NCBI RefSeq assembly: GCF_001425825.1 | Contig: NZ_LMDM01000007.1 | Location: forward strand, 1-64,000 | Direction: 5' to 3' | From: Rhizobacter sp. Root1238 | GTDB taxonomy: Bacteria > Pseudomonadota > Gammaproteobacteria > Burkholderiales > Burkholderiaceae_C | DNA: 64,000 bases | In this document: in pieces, positions 33,919 to 45,628 of the stretch | Numbering within the stretch: the first letter of the stretch is position 1 | Layout of the letters: every line of letters begins with the position of its first letter | Notes under the pieces: model-generated | The model's input: only the letters and a program-made list of their open reading frames with translations | Told to the model about the DNA's origin: nothing | The model's database searches: none | Position numbers and translations under genes: made by a program

Positions 33919-35925
33919 CTAGAACGCGTACTGGACCCCGAAAGAGACCAGCACCGGCAACTGGTAGACGTCTTCGCGGGTCGTGTAGTCGAGGCTGTAG
34001 CGGTAGCCCGAGACGTTCTTCCGGTTGTAGGCGTTGATCAGCTCGGCGTAGTAAGTGAGGCGGGGCGACACCTTGCGGTCCAGCCGCAGGTCCAGCCGGT
34101 GGTAGGCCGGCACGCGCAGCGAATTGATGGCGCCGTAGACCGGCTTCGTGCGCCCGTCGGGGTACACGCCCGTGCCCACCACCGGCGTGTACGGCGAGCC
34201 GGTGTGGTAGCTCCACCTGGTGCCCCAGGTCCAGGCGTCCGACTGCTTGTACTGGCCCACCAGCGTGGCGATGACGGGCTGGTCGTAGTCGAAGCGGAAG
34301 CTCTCGCCCGTCAGGTCGTTGCGGCGTTTCGCCTGCGAGACGCTGAGCGAGAAGAAGCCGGTCAGCTTTCCGCCGCCGTCTTTCTTCACCAGCAGCTCGA
34401 AACCGCTGGCCGTGCCGCTGCCGCCGTTGCGGTACTTCAGCGCCGGGTCGTCGACGGCATAGCCGGTGAAGGTCTTGCGGTAGACCTCGGCACGCACCGA
34501 CCAGCCCGCGTCGAATGCCTGCGTCACACCCAGCACGTGGTGCGTGCTGCGCAGGTGGGCGAGCTGGGGGTTGCCGATGTCGCGCAGCGCCTGCTCGATG
34601 GGCGGCGGCTGGTGGTGCCGGCCCACGCCCACCGACACCACGGTGCGCGGCAGCACGGTCCACTCCAGTCCCGCGCGCGGTTCGGTGAAGGTCTGTCGCA
34701 GGTAGAAGTCGCGGCTGGCGCGCAGGCCGCCGGTGGCCGTCCACTGCGGCGACAGCTGCCATCGGTGATGGGCGTAAGCCTCGGCCTGGTTCTGGCGCGT
34801 CTTCTGCAGCGAGACCACGCGGCCGGCGGTGCTGATGTCGCAGTTGGGGTCGAACTCGGTACAGCGCGGATCCTGGATGTCCAGCTCCAGATCGACGAGG
34901 CGGCTGTTCACCGCGCCGCCCAGCGTCGTGGCGTGCTCCGGCGTCCAGGCCAGGCGCAGTTGCTCGCGCAGGTAGGTGGTGGCGACCTCGGCGTCGTAGG
35001 AGCCCGCGCTGCCGATGCGCGTGAAGTCGCGCGTCGTCATCCGGCCCAGCGCGAGCTGGTGGGTGGTGGACTCGGTGAAGTCGCCTTCCCAGCTGAGCGC
35101 GAAGCTGCTGTAGGACTGGCGCAGGCTGCTGTTCCCCAGCAGCGCCGGGTCGCGCTGCACGGCCCTGGAGCCTTCCTTCGTCGTGAAGTCGATGCGGTCG
35201 TTTGCGGTGCTGAAGTCCAGGCGCAGGCGATGGCCGGGGTTCAGCGCCCACAGCAGCCGGCCCTGCGAGTCGTGGTACACGGGCACGGTGAGGCTGACGC
35301 CTTCCTTCTCGTCGTCCACCGTCCTGACGGCCAGGTCGAACCAGCTGCGCCGGCCGGCGACGAAGAAGGACAAACCCTCGCCGACGGGCCCTTCGGCCAG
35401 CGCGCTGGCCCCCAGCAGGCTGAAGTCGAGCTTGCCGCCGAGGCGGTCGCTGCGCGGGTTGCGCAGCGAGACGTCGAACACCGCGCCCACCACGTCGCCG
35501 TACTCGGGACTCCAGGCGGCGCTGGCCAGGTCGAAGCGGCGAATCAGGTCGGGGCTGAAGGTGCTGGTGAAGCCGCCCAGGTGGAACAGGTAGCCCACGG
35601 GCAGGAAGTCGACGTAGTAGGCGTTGTCCTGCGGCCGCGCGCCTCTCACGGCGGGAGCGCTGCTGCTGTCGTCGGTGGTGGTCACGCCGGGCAGGGCCAT
35701 CACGGCCTTCATCGGGTCGCCGCTGCTTCCGGGGATGCGCGACAGCTCCTCGCGCGTCAGCGTCTGCTGGCCGGCGGCATTGCGCACGCGCTTGCCCTGG
35801 ATCTCGACGGTCTCCAGGCGCATCGGCTCGGCGGGTGCGCCAGCGTCCTGCGCCCAGGCAGCGGGGACGCAGGCCAAGGCGATGGCGCCGAGGGCGAGGC
35901 GGTGTGGGGGGCGCTGGCGTGGCAT
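33919..35925 (-). CDS. TonB-dependent outer membrane receptor
   Basis: This 668-residue receptor has a signal peptide ending AAWAQ, a TonB-box-like stretch RLETVEIQGK, and a plug domain (about 50-170: LSRIPGSSGDPMKAVMALPG and the SAPAVRGARPQDNAYYVDFL motif). A 22-strand barrel of about 480 residues ends in VSFGVQYAF, with the terminal Phe. Such receptors import siderophores, cobalamin, metals or saccharides using TonB energy; the ligand is not predictable here. It lies 72 bp after the sensor kinase gene on the same strand and may be part of that regulon. No Fur-like site was recognised. Confidence 0.9.
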   Translation of the reverse strand: MPRQRPPHRLALGAIALACVPAAWAQDAGAPAEPMRLETVEIQGKRVRNAAGQQTLTREELSRIPGSSGDPMKAVMALPGVTTTDDSSSAPAVRGARPQDNAYYVDFLPVGYLFHLGGFTSTFSPDLIRRFDLASAAWSPEYGDVVGAVFDVSLRNPRSDRLGGKLDFSLLGASALAEGPVGEGLSFFVAGRRSWFDLAVRTVDDEKEGVSLTVPVYHDSQGRLLWALNPGHRLRLDFSTANDRIDFTTKEGSRAVQRDPALLGNSSLRQSYSSFALSWEGDFTESTTHQLALGRMTTRDFTRIGSAGSYDAEVATTYLREQLRLAWTPEHATTLGGAVNSRLVDLELDIQDPRCTEFDPNCDISTAGRVVSLQKTRQNQAEAYAHHRWQLSPQWTATGGLRASRDFYLRQTFTEPRAGLEWTVLPRTVVSVGVGRHHQPPPIEQALRDIGNPQLAHLRSTHHVLGVTQAFDAGWSVRAEVYRKTFTGYAVDDPALKYRNGGSGTASGFELLVKKDGGGKLTGFFSLSVSQAKRRNDLTGESFRFDYDQPVIATLVGQYKQSDAWTWGTRWSYHTGSPYTPVVGTGVYPDGRTKPVYGAINSLRVPAYHRLDLRLDRKVSPRLTYYAELINAYNRKNVSGYRYSLDYTTREDVYQLPVLVSFGVQYAF

Positions 35926-35997
35926 GAAGCAACAGGGGCAGTGACGGGGAGCGAGATGCTCGCCGCAATCACCTTCGTGCTTCCTGAAGACGGACTC

Positions 35998-37377
35998 CTA
36001 GCTTCGAGGGAGGTCGACGGTGAAACTGCAGCCGCGCCCGCCCGGGCCGACCTGCAGGTCGACGTCGCCGCCCAGCGAGCGCGCTGCCTCGCGCACGATG
36101 GCCAGGCCCAGCCCCGCGCCGCGCTCGTCCTGGGATCTGGCGCGCCAGAAGCGCTCGAACACCTGCTCGCGGTGTGCGGCAGGAATGCCCGGGCCGTCGT
36201 CGACCACGCGCAGTTGCCAGCGCGCGGGCTGCAGGTCGACGCTCACGTCCACCAGCACGCCCCGCCCGCCGTAGCGCAGCGCGTTGTCCACCAGGTTGCT
36301 CAGCACCGAGCGCAACGCACGCGGGTCGGTGGCGAGCACGGCGTTGTCGGGGCCGCTCAGCGACAGCTCGCTGCCGAGTTCGGTCGCCAGCTCGGTCATG
36401 CCGGCCAGGGTGTCGCGTGCGAGGTTCATCACGTCCACCGGTTCGCGTGGCGCGAGCGCCGTCGCGTCGGCCTGGGCCAGGCGAAGCAGCTGGTGCGTCA
36501 GGTGCGAGGCGCGCTCCATCGCGCCCTGCAGGCGGCGTGCGGCCTCGTCGCGCGCCGGGCCCTCGCTGGTCTGCAGCACATGGGCCTGGGCGCCGATGAC
36601 GGCCAGCGGGGTGCGCATCTCGTGCGCCGCGTCGTGCACGAAGGCCTTCTCCCGGGCGAAGGTGGCGGCCATGCGCTCGAAGAGCCGGTTCAGCGCCGTC
36701 TGCAGCGGCAGCAACTCGCGGTAGCCCTTGGGCAGCACGATGGGGCTCATGTCGGCGGGAGCGCGCACCGCCACCTGGTCCGACAGGCTCTGCAGCGGCG
36801 CCAGTGCGGCGCGCAGCGCCAGCCACACCGGCAGCAGGATGACCGGCAGCGTGAGCGCCAGGTAGCCCAGCAGCTCGACGCCGGCTTCGCGTGCGGCCCA
36901 GCGCGTGCGCCGCACATCGTCGTCGAGCAGCGTCACGGTCCAGTGCGGGCTGCTGGCGGTGTAGCTGCGCAGCGTGGCGCCCTGGTGCACGGCGTCCGAC
37001 AGCCCCTCGGGCAGGCGCAGCGGGTCGGCGTCGCCGGGCCGCGCCGCCGGCAGGCGCAGGCTGCCGTCGCGGCGGGACACCAGCAGCAGCGGCCGGGGTT
37101 CGCCGCTCGGGTCGTTGGCCGAGGCGTCGGCCCTCAGGTTCAGGAAGACGGTGACGCCGGCGCTGGCGCTGGCGTCGTCGGGCATGCGCTCCAGCGTGCG
37201 CGCCAGGCTCTGCGCGTTGCGCAGCAGCGTGCGGTCCAGCTCGCCCGAATCGCGCCTGAGCGCTTCCCACAGGATGATGCCGAAGAAGACGAGGAACAGC
37301 AGCACGATCACGCTCAGCATCGCCAGCAGCACGCGCCGCTGCAGCCGCGGCGGGCGCGCCGCGGCGGCTGCGCTCAC
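35998..37377 (-). CDS. sensor histidine kinase (QseC/PmrB-like)
   Basis: The protein is 459 residues from GTG 37377, which overlaps the response-regulator stop (an in-frame ATG at 37320 would give 440). Two membrane segments (LLAMLSVIVLLFLVFFGIIL near residue 20 and LLGYLALTLPVILLPVWLAL near 175) flank a periplasmic domain of about 130 residues. The H-box is EKAFVHDAAHEMRTPLAVIGAQAH, followed by the N-box (VLSNLVDNALRYGG), the G1 box (VVDDGPGIP) and the G2 box (GAGLGLAIVREAA). It phosphorylates the regulator encoded directly upstream. The TonB-dependent receptor downstream is a plausible target gene. Confidence 0.93.
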   Translation of the reverse strand: MSAAAAARPPRLQRRVLLAMLSVIVLLFLVFFGIILWEALRRDSGELDRTLLRNAQSLARTLERMPDDASASAGVTVFLNLRADASANDPSGEPRPLLLVSRRDGSLRLPAARPGDADPLRLPEGLSDAVHQGATLRSYTASSPHWTVTLLDDDVRRTRWAAREAGVELLGYLALTLPVILLPVWLALRAALAPLQSLSDQVAVRAPADMSPIVLPKGYRELLPLQTALNRLFERMAATFAREKAFVHDAAHEMRTPLAVIGAQAHVLQTSEGPARDEAARRLQGAMERASHLTHQLLRLAQADATALAPREPVDVMNLARDTLAGMTELATELGSELSLSGPDNAVLATDPRALRSVLSNLVDNALRYGGRGVLVDVSVDLQPARWQLRVVDDGPGIPAAHREQVFERFWRARSQDERGAGLGLAIVREAARSLGGDVDLQVGPGGRGCSFTVDLPRS

Positions 37378-38039
37378 GCCCGTTCTCCGGCCAGCAGGTA
37401 GCCGATGCCGCGCACGGTCTTCACGCGCTCCGCGCCGACCTTGCGCCGCAGGTTGTGCACATGCACCTCGATGGCGTTGAAGTCCAGCGGCTCGCCCAGT
37501 GGCGCCAGGGCCTGTGCCAGGCGGTGCTTCGGCACCACGCTGCCGCCGGCGCGCGCCAACGCCGCCAGCACGTCGAACTCGCGCGCCGAGAGGCTCGTCG
37601 GCTCGCCGTCCACCGTGCAGGAGCGCTGGCGCATGTCGATGGCCAGCGTGCCGATGGTCCAGACCGACGCCGCCTGCTGCGCGGCACGCCGCGTCACCGC
37701 GCGCACGCGCGCAATCAGCTCGACCACGGCGAAGGGCTTGACGATGAAGTCGTCGGCGCCTTCGTCCAGGCCGGCCAGCCGATCGTCCAGCGTGTCGCTG
37801 GCGGTGATGACGATCAGCGGCACGGCCAGGCCGTCGCGGCGCCATGCGCGCAGCAGGTCGAGCCCGTGGCCGTCCGGCAAGCCCAGGTCGAGCACGATGC
37901 AGTGGTGCCCGCCTGCCATCGCGAAGCGGTGCGCATCGGATGCCGTGCGCAGCCATTCGCTGCTCAGTCCGGCGCCGCGCAGTCCCTGCTGCAGCGACGC
38001 GCCCAGGTCAACATCGTCTTCGATCAGGAGCAGGTGCAT
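37374..38039 (-). CDS. OmpR-family response regulator (QseB/PmrA-like)
   Basis: This 221-residue protein has a receiver domain (1-115) with LLIEDDVDLG, phospho-Asp in IVLDLGLPDG, Thr/Ser in VITASD and Lys in IVKPFA. A winged-helix output domain (about 125-218) has LSAREFDVLAALARAGG and the recognition helix IEVHVHNLRRKVGAERVKTVRGIGYLL. It is the first gene of a two-gene operon with the kinase, with an overlap that implies coupled translation. Its closest named relatives are QseB, PmrA and TctD, from motif style only. Confidence 0.93.
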   Translation of the reverse strand: MHLLLIEDDVDLGASLQQGLRGAGLSSEWLRTASDAHRFAMAGGHHCIVLDLGLPDGHGLDLLRAWRRDGLAVPLIVITASDTLDDRLAGLDEGADDFIVKPFAVVELIARVRAVTRRAAQQAASVWTIGTLAIDMRQRSCTVDGEPTSLSAREFDVLAALARAGGSVVPKHRLAQALAPLGEPLDFNAIEVHVHNLRRKVGAERVKTVRGIGYLLAGERA

Positions 38040-38214
38040 GGTGCGCGATGGTAGGCGAGCCGGATCGGCTGTCAGGCCTTCATCGTCGAACGGCGCGGGC
38101 CCACAGGCTCTCGCCGGGGGGCGCGAGGAAGCGCGCGCCTGCGGCGGCCGGACCCGTCATCGCGCGCAGGTGCAGGTCGGCACGTCGCGCACGTCGCCGT
38201 CCGGCGCTCGGGCT

Positions 38215-39783
38215 TCAGGCGGCGGCAACCGCCGTCATGTCCAGGCGGAATTCGCCGACGACTTCCGTCAGGCGCCTGGCCTGCGTCCGCAGGCTTTCCG
38301 CGGCCGCCGCCGACTGCTCCACCAGCGCCGCGTTCTGCTGCGTCACCTGGTCGAGCTGGTTGACCGCATCGCTCACCTGGCTGATGCCGAGGGATTGCTC
38401 TTCGGAGGCGTTGCCGATCTCGTGGATGAGCTGGCTCACCCGCTGCACGTGCGAGACGATGTCCTGCATGGTCGTGCCGGCGCTGCCCACCAGCTGCGAG
38501 CCGGCTTCGACGCGCCCGACGCTTTCGCCGATCAATGCCTTGATCTCCTTCGCCGCGGTCGCCGCGCGCTGGGCCAGCGAGCGGACTTCGCCGGCGACGA
38601 CGGCAAAACCGCGGCCCTGTTCGCCGGCGCGCGCCGCTTCGACCGCCGCGTTGAGCGCCAGGATGTTGGTCTGGAACGCGATGCCGTCGATCACGCCCGT
38701 GATGTCGGCGATCTTGCGCGAGCTGGCCGCGATGTCGTCCATCGTCGACACCACCTGCGCGACGACCGCGCCGCCCTTGGTCGCCACCGAGGTGGCCGAC
38801 GCGACCAGCTCGGTGGCGGCGCGTGCCGCCCCGGCGCTGTTCTTCACCGTGGCGGTGATCTCTTCCATGGAAGCGGCCGTCTGCTCCAGGTTGGCAGCCT
38901 GCTCTTCAGTGCGCTGCGAGAGATCGGCGTTGCCGGTGGCAATCTGGCCGGACCCGGTGGCGATCGAGTCGCTGCTTTGCCGCACCTGGTCGACGATGCG
39001 CACCAGGCTCTGGTTCATGGATTTCAGCGCGGTCAGCAGCTGGCCGGTCTCGTCGGTGCTCTTCACCTCGATGACCGAGGTCAGGTCGCCGGCCGCGACG
39101 GTCTGGGCGATCTTGACGGCGGTCGCGATGGGGACCGTGATCGAACGCGTCAGCAGGACCGCAACGCCGACCGCCACGAGGACCGCGAGCCCGGACAGGC
39201 TCACGGTGAGGATGCGCGCCGTGCTCGCCAGCGCGGACGCGTCTGCGCCGAACTGCTCCATGCCGTCGACCTGCGTCTTCGTGAAGGCCTCGATCGATGC
39301 CAGGTACGCGGTCTGCAGCGGCAGGATGGCCGCGACCAGCAGGCTGCGCGCTTCTTCGCTCTTGCCCGCCTTGATCAGCTCGACCAGCTCCACCTCGCGC
39401 TGCTTGAACTTCGTGCGGCTGTCGATCATGTCGTTCAGCGCCGCGCTGCCTTTCTGGGTGTGCACGGTGGCCGTCAGGCGCTCGATCGCCGCGTTGACCA
39501 CCGGCGCCGAGTCCTCGATCTTGCGCAGCTCGGAGTGCGCGACACCGGCGTCCGTGGCGATGATGGCCGTGCGCACGGCCCGCAGCTGCTTGTTGACCTC
39601 GTTCTCGACCGTCTGGGCCAGCGCGACCTTGGCGTAGCGGTCGTGAAGGATCGTCTCGGTGCTGGCATGGACCGCATCGATCTTCGTGTAGCCGACGGCG
39701 GCCACGGCGATCAACAGGCCGATCACGATCGCGAAGGCCCCCGTCAGGCGCGTACCGATCTTCAGGTTGGCAACGGTGTTCAA
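38215..39783 (-). CDS. methyl-accepting chemotaxis protein
   Basis: The protein is 522 residues from TTG 39783, preceded by a GAGGAAACC ribosome-binding site; no ATG fits the domain start. It has a membrane segment near residues 10-32 ([20 protein letters not shown]), a four-helix-bundle periplasmic sensor (about 35-190), a second segment near 190-212 ([19 protein letters not shown]), HAMP, and a signalling domain with the hairpin tip [36 protein letters not shown]. It relays ligand signals to CheA through CheW. The C-terminus (MTAVAAA) lacks the CheR-binding pentapeptide. No che genes are nearby. It is divergent from the kinase pair at 40074. Confidence 0.93.
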   Translation of the reverse strand: MNTVANLKIGTRLTGAFAIVIGLLIAVAAVGYTKIDAVHASTETILHDRYAKVALAQTVENEVNKQLRAVRTAIIATDAGVAHSELRKIEDSAPVVNAAIERLTATVHTQKGSAALNDMIDSRTKFKQREVELVELIKAGKSEEARSLLVAAILPLQTAYLASIEAFTKTQVDGMEQFGADASALASTARILTVSLSGLAVLVAVGVAVLLTRSITVPIATAVKIAQTVAAGDLTSVIEVKSTDETGQLLTALKSMNQSLVRIVDQVRQSSDSIATGSGQIATGNADLSQRTEEQAANLEQTAASMEEITATVKNSAGAARAATELVASATSVATKGGAVVAQVVSTMDDIAASSRKIADITGVIDGIAFQTNILALNAAVEAARAGEQGRGFAVVAGEVRSLAQRAATAAKEIKALIGESVGRVEAGSQLVGSAGTTMQDIVSHVQRVSQLIHEIGNASEEQSLGISQVSDAVNQLDQVTQQNAALVEQSAAAAESLRTQARRLTEVVGEFRLDMTAVAAA

Positions 39784-40073
39784 GGTTTCCTCGCTCGGTG
39801 AAGCGCAGGACAGCCTCGGGGCCGCCGGAACGCGCGAATGCGCTTCTCTTCGGAGGCGAAGCCGTCTTCTTGAGCGGCAAGTCAGATGCGGCCGGCCCCG
39901 ACCGTGCAGCAATCCTCAGCGGTGGCATGTGGACAGGCCGGACTCCAGGCGTCGTCCCGGTCCGCGAGGACGGAATTGATCCGGCTTCGCCGCGCTCTTC
40001 GGTGGACCGGCGGGGCCGCGTCCGGCGGATCATGGCGGCCACAGAAGGCACGCACAGTGCCGGGGAGCACTTC

Positions 40074-41362
40074 ATGTCTTGCGTCATCCGTTCCAATCCG
40101 CCGGTGGATGTCGACGATCGCGATCTGCTGCGGGCGCTGTTGGACAACTCGCCGGACCACATCTATTTCAAGGACAGGCAGTCGCGCTTCATCAAGTCGA
40201 GTGCAGCCCAGGCCCTCCAGTTCGGGATGACGACGCCGGACGGGCTGGTCGGCAAGTCGGATTTCGACGTGTTCTCCGAGGCGCACGCCCGGCCGGCTTT
40301 CGAGGACGAGCAGCAGATCATCCGCACCGGCCTGCCGATGGTCGGCAAGGTCGAGCGGGAAACCTGGATGGACGGGCGGCCCGACACCTGGGCCCTGACC
40401 ACGAAGATGCCGCTGCGCAACCGCGACGGCGAGATCATCGGCACCTTCGGCATCACCAAGGACATCTCCGAACTGAAGGAGGCCGAGCGCCGGATCGGCG
40501 AGGTGCATCGGCAACTGCTCGAAGCGTCGCGGCTGGCCGGCATGGCCGAGATCGCCACCAACGTGCTGCACAACGTCGGCAACGTGCTCAACAGCGTCAA
40601 CATCTCCGCCGGCCTGATCGGCGACCGGCTGCGCGCCTCCAAGCTCAAGGGCCTGGAGCGCGCGGTCGGCCTGATGGACGAGCATGCCGGCGATCTGGGC
40701 GCCTTCCTGACGCAGGACACCCGCGGCAAGCTGCTGCCGGGCTACCTGCGCGACCTGGCGCAGGTGCTGCTGGCCGAGCAGGCTGCCATCGCCGAGGAAC
40801 TCGCGTTGCTGGCCAAGAGCGTCGACCACATCAAGGAGGTCGTCGCGACGCAGCAGTCGTATGCCGGCGCATCGCGTGTCGTCGAGTTCCTGAAGTTCGA
40901 CGAACTGCTGGACGACGCGCTGCGCATGAACGCGGGCGCGCTGACGCGCCACAAGGTCGAGGTCGTGAAGCAGGTTCCCGAGTTCCCCGAGCTCCCGCTG
41001 GACCGGCACCGCCTGCTGCAGATCCTGGTGAACCTGATCAGCAATGCGAAGCAGGCGATGAGCGGCACACCGGCCGGCCAGAGCCCGTGCATCACGCTGG
41101 GCGCCGCGCTGCTGCCGGCGGCGGATGGACGTGTCCTGCGCATCACGGTGGCCGACAACGGAGAAGGCATCGTGCCGGAGAACCTGGTCCACGTCTTCGC
41201 CCACGGCTTCACCACGCGCAGCAATGGCCACGGCTTCGGCCTGCACAGCTGCGCCATGGCGGCCCAGGAGATGGGTGGGACGCTGAGCGCGCACAGCCAG
41301 GGCGCCGGCTGCGGCGCCACCTTCGTGCTGGAGATACCGATCGGCTCGCAGGAGGACTCGCG

Positions 41363-41366
<4 letters not shown>
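40074..41366 (+). CDS. PAS-domain histidine kinase
   Basis: The protein is 430 residues from ATG 40074, which has GGGGAG at the proper distance; ATG 40032 is less likely. There is no membrane segment, so it is cytoplasmic. The N-terminal PAS domain (about 15-135) has LLDNSPDHIYFKDRQSRFI, IRTGLPMVGK and IIGTFGITKDISELKEAER. The acceptor helix RLAGMAEIATNVLHNVGNVL puts His in an H-N-V-G-N motif. The ATPase domain shows VNLISNAKQAM (N-box), VADNGEGI (G1) and HGFGLHSCAMAAQEMGG (G2). It overlaps the next kinase gene by 4 bp (ATGA). Confidence 0.92.
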
Positions 41367-42772
<1,406 letters not shown>

Positions 42773-42827
42773 CGGCTGTTTCGCGGCAGGCCGGCGAACC
42801 CCGGCTGTCCATCGAAACGACGTGCCG

Positions 42828-43736
42828 TCACGCCTTCGCGCGTGCTTCCTTCTTCGCCTTTCGCGCCTCTTCGGCCGCCAGGCCGGCTGCCTGCCAGTGC
42901 GCGAACTCGTCGGGCGTCTCGAGCGTGACGCGGCCCCAGGCACCGCTGCGGAAGTCGTTCAACGTGACCTCGGCAGCTTTCTGCATGTTCACGCGGCCGC
43001 CGGGCAGCAGGCCGCCGCGCTTGCGGCCCACCTCGGCCAGCAAGGCCTCGTCGGTCATCGCCGAGATGTCGGCCAGCTTGTAGCGCGCCACCAGCCGGTC
43101 CGCGTAGCGATGGCGCACGCGGGCCAGCAGCGCCATCGACACCTCTTCCTCGTCGTAGGCATTGCGGCCGATGCCGCCGCTGGCCGCCAGGTTGTACCCG
43201 CCCTCTTCGATGAGGATCCGCGGCCACAGCATGCCCGGCGTGTCGAACAGGTGGAAGTCGCTGGCCAGCAGGATCCTCTGCTCCAGCTTGGTGATGCCCG
43301 GTTCGTCGCCCGTCTTGGCGGCGCGCTGGCCGTTCAGCGTGTTCACCAGCGTCGACTTGCCCACGTTGGGAATGCCGCAGATCAAGACCCGCACCGGCTT
43401 GACCATGCCGCCGCGGTGCGGCGCCAGCGCCCGGCACGCGTCGATCAGCGCGCGTGCCGGCGCGGTGGCGCCGGCATCCAGCGCCAGCGAACGGGTGTCC
43501 GGCAGGGCCTGGTAATGCGCCAGCCACAGCGCGGAGATCTCCGGATCGGCGAGGTCCTGCTTGTTCAATACCTTCAGCGCAGGCTTGCCTGCCGTCAGCT
43601 GGGCCAGCAACGGATTGGTGCTCGAGCCCGGCAGCCGCGCGTCGAGCATTTCGATCACGACGTCGATCTCCGGCAGGCGATCGGCGATGGCCTTGCGGGT
43701 CGTGTGCATGTGGCCTGGGAACCACTGGATGGCCAT
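42828..43736 (-). CDS. ylqF: YlqF/RbgA-type circularly permuted GTPase
   Basis: This 302-residue protein has GTPase motifs in permuted order: LNKQDLAD (G4) and LDAG (G5-like) come before GIPNVGKSTLVN (G1), GITKLEQ (G2) and DTPGM (G3). RbgA/YlqF proteins help late large-subunit ribosome assembly. The start ATG 43736 gives MAIQWFPGHMHTTRKAI, the family's typical N-terminus; the longer frame to 43814 is rejected. The C-terminal helical domain ends in a Lys/Ala-rich tail. It stands alone between the kinase pair and the AraC gene. Confidence 0.9.
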   Translation of the reverse strand: MAIQWFPGHMHTTRKAIADRLPEIDVVIEMLDARLPGSSTNPLLAQLTAGKPALKVLNKQDLADPEISALWLAHYQALPDTRSLALDAGATAPARALIDACRALAPHRGGMVKPVRVLICGIPNVGKSTLVNTLNGQRAAKTGDEPGITKLEQRILLASDFHLFDTPGMLWPRILIEEGGYNLAASGGIGRNAYDEEEVSMALLARVRHRYADRLVARYKLADISAMTDEALLAEVGRKRGGLLPGGRVNMQKAAEVTLNDFRSGAWGRVTLETPDEFAHWQAAGLAAEEARKAKKEARAKA

Positions 43737-43847
43737 GGCGTGCTGCTTTCTGTGTCTCGCGGCGGGCCGCATCGGGGGTGTCGGGGCGATCGTTGCCGAT
43801 CGTTCTGTTGCCATTTTCCGTCGGCGAGCGCCTCGTGGGCCTCCGTT

Positions 43848-44765
43848 TCACGCGCCGAGGCGCTGAAAGGCTGCCTGCTCGCGCGCGTAGTGCGTCGGCG
43901 GCCGTCCGACGTGGCGGGCGAAGGCCACGCTGAAGGTGCTCGCCGAGCTGTAGCCGACGCGCTCGGCGATGTCGGCGATGCTGCCTTCGTCGCGGCGCAG
44001 CAGGTCCTTCGCGAGCGCCATGCGCCATGCGAGCAGGTACGCCATCGGGGCCAGGCCGACCGCGCGGTGGAAGCGCTCGAAGAACGTCGAGCGCGAGAGC
44101 GCGGCTTCGCGGGCCAGCTCCGCGACCGTCCACGCCCGCGTCGGCTGCTCGTGCATCGCGCGGATCGCCGCCGCCAGGCGCGCGTCGGCAAGCCCGCGTG
44201 CCAGGCCCGGCGACGTGGCCGTGCCGGTGGTCGACCGCAGCGCCTCGATCAGCAACACCTCCAGCAGGCGCGCGAGCACCAGCTCGCGGGCGGGCCGTTG
44301 CGCGCTCGACTCCTGGCCCACCCACTGCACGAGCGTCGCCAGCCGCGGCTCGCCGCGCACGTGCACGAGCTGCGGCAACAGCGAGACCAGCAGTGCCGCG
44401 TCCGGCGAGCCGAAGCTGCAATGGCCCGCCAGGATGCGCAGGTCGGTCGGGCCGTCCTGCACGCCGATCCTGAACCGCCCCGGTCCCAACGCGACCGGCA
44501 TCGAGTCGGCCGCGCCGGCCGGCGCGTCGAGGCTGGACATGGCGACCCCGAAGACCGCGGGGACGAGCAGGAAGTCGCCGGCCTGCAGCACGATCGGCTC
44601 GTGCCCGTCGAGCGTCAGGCGGCAAGCGCCCTCGAGGACGGCGCAGTAGAACGGCTGCCCGGCGTCCGAGCGGCGAATCTGCCACGCACCCGCGCCGACG
44701 ATGTTCTTGGAGAACCGGGCCGTCGGCTGCAGCAGCGTGACCACCTCGGCGAGCGGATCCACCAC
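43848..44765 (-). CDS. AraC-family transcriptional regulator
   Basis: This 305-residue protein has an N-terminal cupin-type domain (about 1-185, AraC_binding_2/cupin_6-like: CRLTLDGHEPIVLQAGDFLLVP, RILAGHCSFGSPDAALLVSLLP) followed by two helix-turn-helices (about 195-300: WTVAELAREAALSRSTFFERF and GSIADIAERVGYSSASTFSVAFARHVGRPPTHY). Regulators of this form usually sit beside an oxidoreductase whose substrate they sense, which fits the divergent SDR gene at 44865. Confidence 0.92.
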   Translation of the reverse strand: MVDPLAEVVTLLQPTARFSKNIVGAGAWQIRRSDAGQPFYCAVLEGACRLTLDGHEPIVLQAGDFLLVPAVFGVAMSSLDAPAGAADSMPVALGPGRFRIGVQDGPTDLRILAGHCSFGSPDAALLVSLLPQLVHVRGEPRLATLVQWVGQESSAQRPARELVLARLLEVLLIEALRSTTGTATSPGLARGLADARLAAAIRAMHEQPTRAWTVAELAREAALSRSTFFERFHRAVGLAPMAYLLAWRMALAKDLLRRDEGSIADIAERVGYSSASTFSVAFARHVGRPPTHYAREQAAFQRLGA

Positions 44766-44864
44766 GGCCGGACTCTCGCAAATGATTCATGGACTTCGGA
44801 GTGTAGCGAGTACGGTTCTGGCGGCCTATCGTGCGGTCATCGCCATCCACGTTGAAAGACCTCC

Positions 44865-45614
44865 ATGAAGACCGTCCTGATCACCGGCTGCTCCTCCGGC
44901 TTCGGCCTCGAGACCGCACGCCATTTCCTCGAGCGCGACTGGCGGGTGATCGCCACGATGCGCACGCCGCGCGACGACGTGCTGCCGCCGTCCGCCTGCC
45001 TGAGCGTGCTGCAGCTCGACGTCACCGATGCGCAGAGCATCCGCCGCGCCGTCGACGCCGCCGGCCCGATCGACGTGCTGGTCAACAACGCCGGCTTCGG
45101 CGCACCGGCGCCGTTCGAGCTCACCCGCCTGGAGACGGTGCGCGAGCTGTTCGAGACCAACACCTTCGGCACGATGGCGGTCACGCAGGCCGTGTTGCCG
45201 CAGCTGCGCGAGCGCCGATCCGGTGTCGTCGTGAACGTGACGTCGAGCGCCACGCTGAAGCCGCTGCCGCTGGTGGGCGTCTACCGCGCGGCGAAGGCGG
45301 CCGTGAATGCGTTCACCGAATCGCTCGCGGCCGAGGTCGAGCAGTTCGGCGTGCGCGTGCACATCGTGCTGCCCGGATCGTCCGGCGAGACGCGCTTTCG
45401 CGACACCGCGCGGGCCCAGCTGCGTGGCATCGACGACGCGGCCTACGGCGAGTTCATGCGGCAGGCCATCGCCCGCATGCAGGCGTCGACGGGGCCGGGA
45501 ACGCGCTCGAAGGACGTGGCCGAGGCCGTGTGGCGTGCCGCGACCGATCCGTCGGCGCCGCTGCGCCTCCCGGCCGGCGCCGACGCGGTGCAGTGGGCGG
45601 CCGAAGCCGGTTGA
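44865..45614 (+). CDS. SDR-family oxidoreductase
   Basis: This 249-residue classical SDR has the NAD(P) motif TGCSSGFGLETARHF, LDVTDAQSIRRAV, LVNNAGFGAP, catalytic Ser in VTSSATL, and the YRAAK Tyr/Lys pair (VYRAAKAAVNAFTESLAAE). The residues needed for hydride transfer are all present, unlike in the SDR at 11020. Its Arg in the first glycine region is lacking, so cofactor preference cannot be told. It is divergent from the AraC regulator across 99 bp, consistent with control by it. Confidence 0.9.
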   Translation: MKTVLITGCSSGFGLETARHFLERDWRVIATMRTPRDDVLPPSACLSVLQLDVTDAQSIRRAVDAAGPIDVLVNNAGFGAPAPFELTRLETVRELFETNTFGTMAVTQAVLPQLRERRSGVVVNVTSSATLKPLPLVGVYRAAKAAVNAFTESLAAEVEQFGVRVHIVLPGSSGETRFRDTARAQLRGIDDAAYGEFMRQAIARMQASTGPGTRSKDVAEAVWRAATDPSAPLRLPAGADAVQWAAEAG

Positions 45615-45628
45615 TCAGCCCCTGCAGA

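Noticed and set aside
34099..37401. Open frame of 1100 codons on the + strand
   Set aside because: It is antisense to the TonB receptor and the sensor kinase, both of which have clear motifs. Its translation is Arg/Ala/Val/Gln-rich without domains, typical of GC-rich shadow frames.
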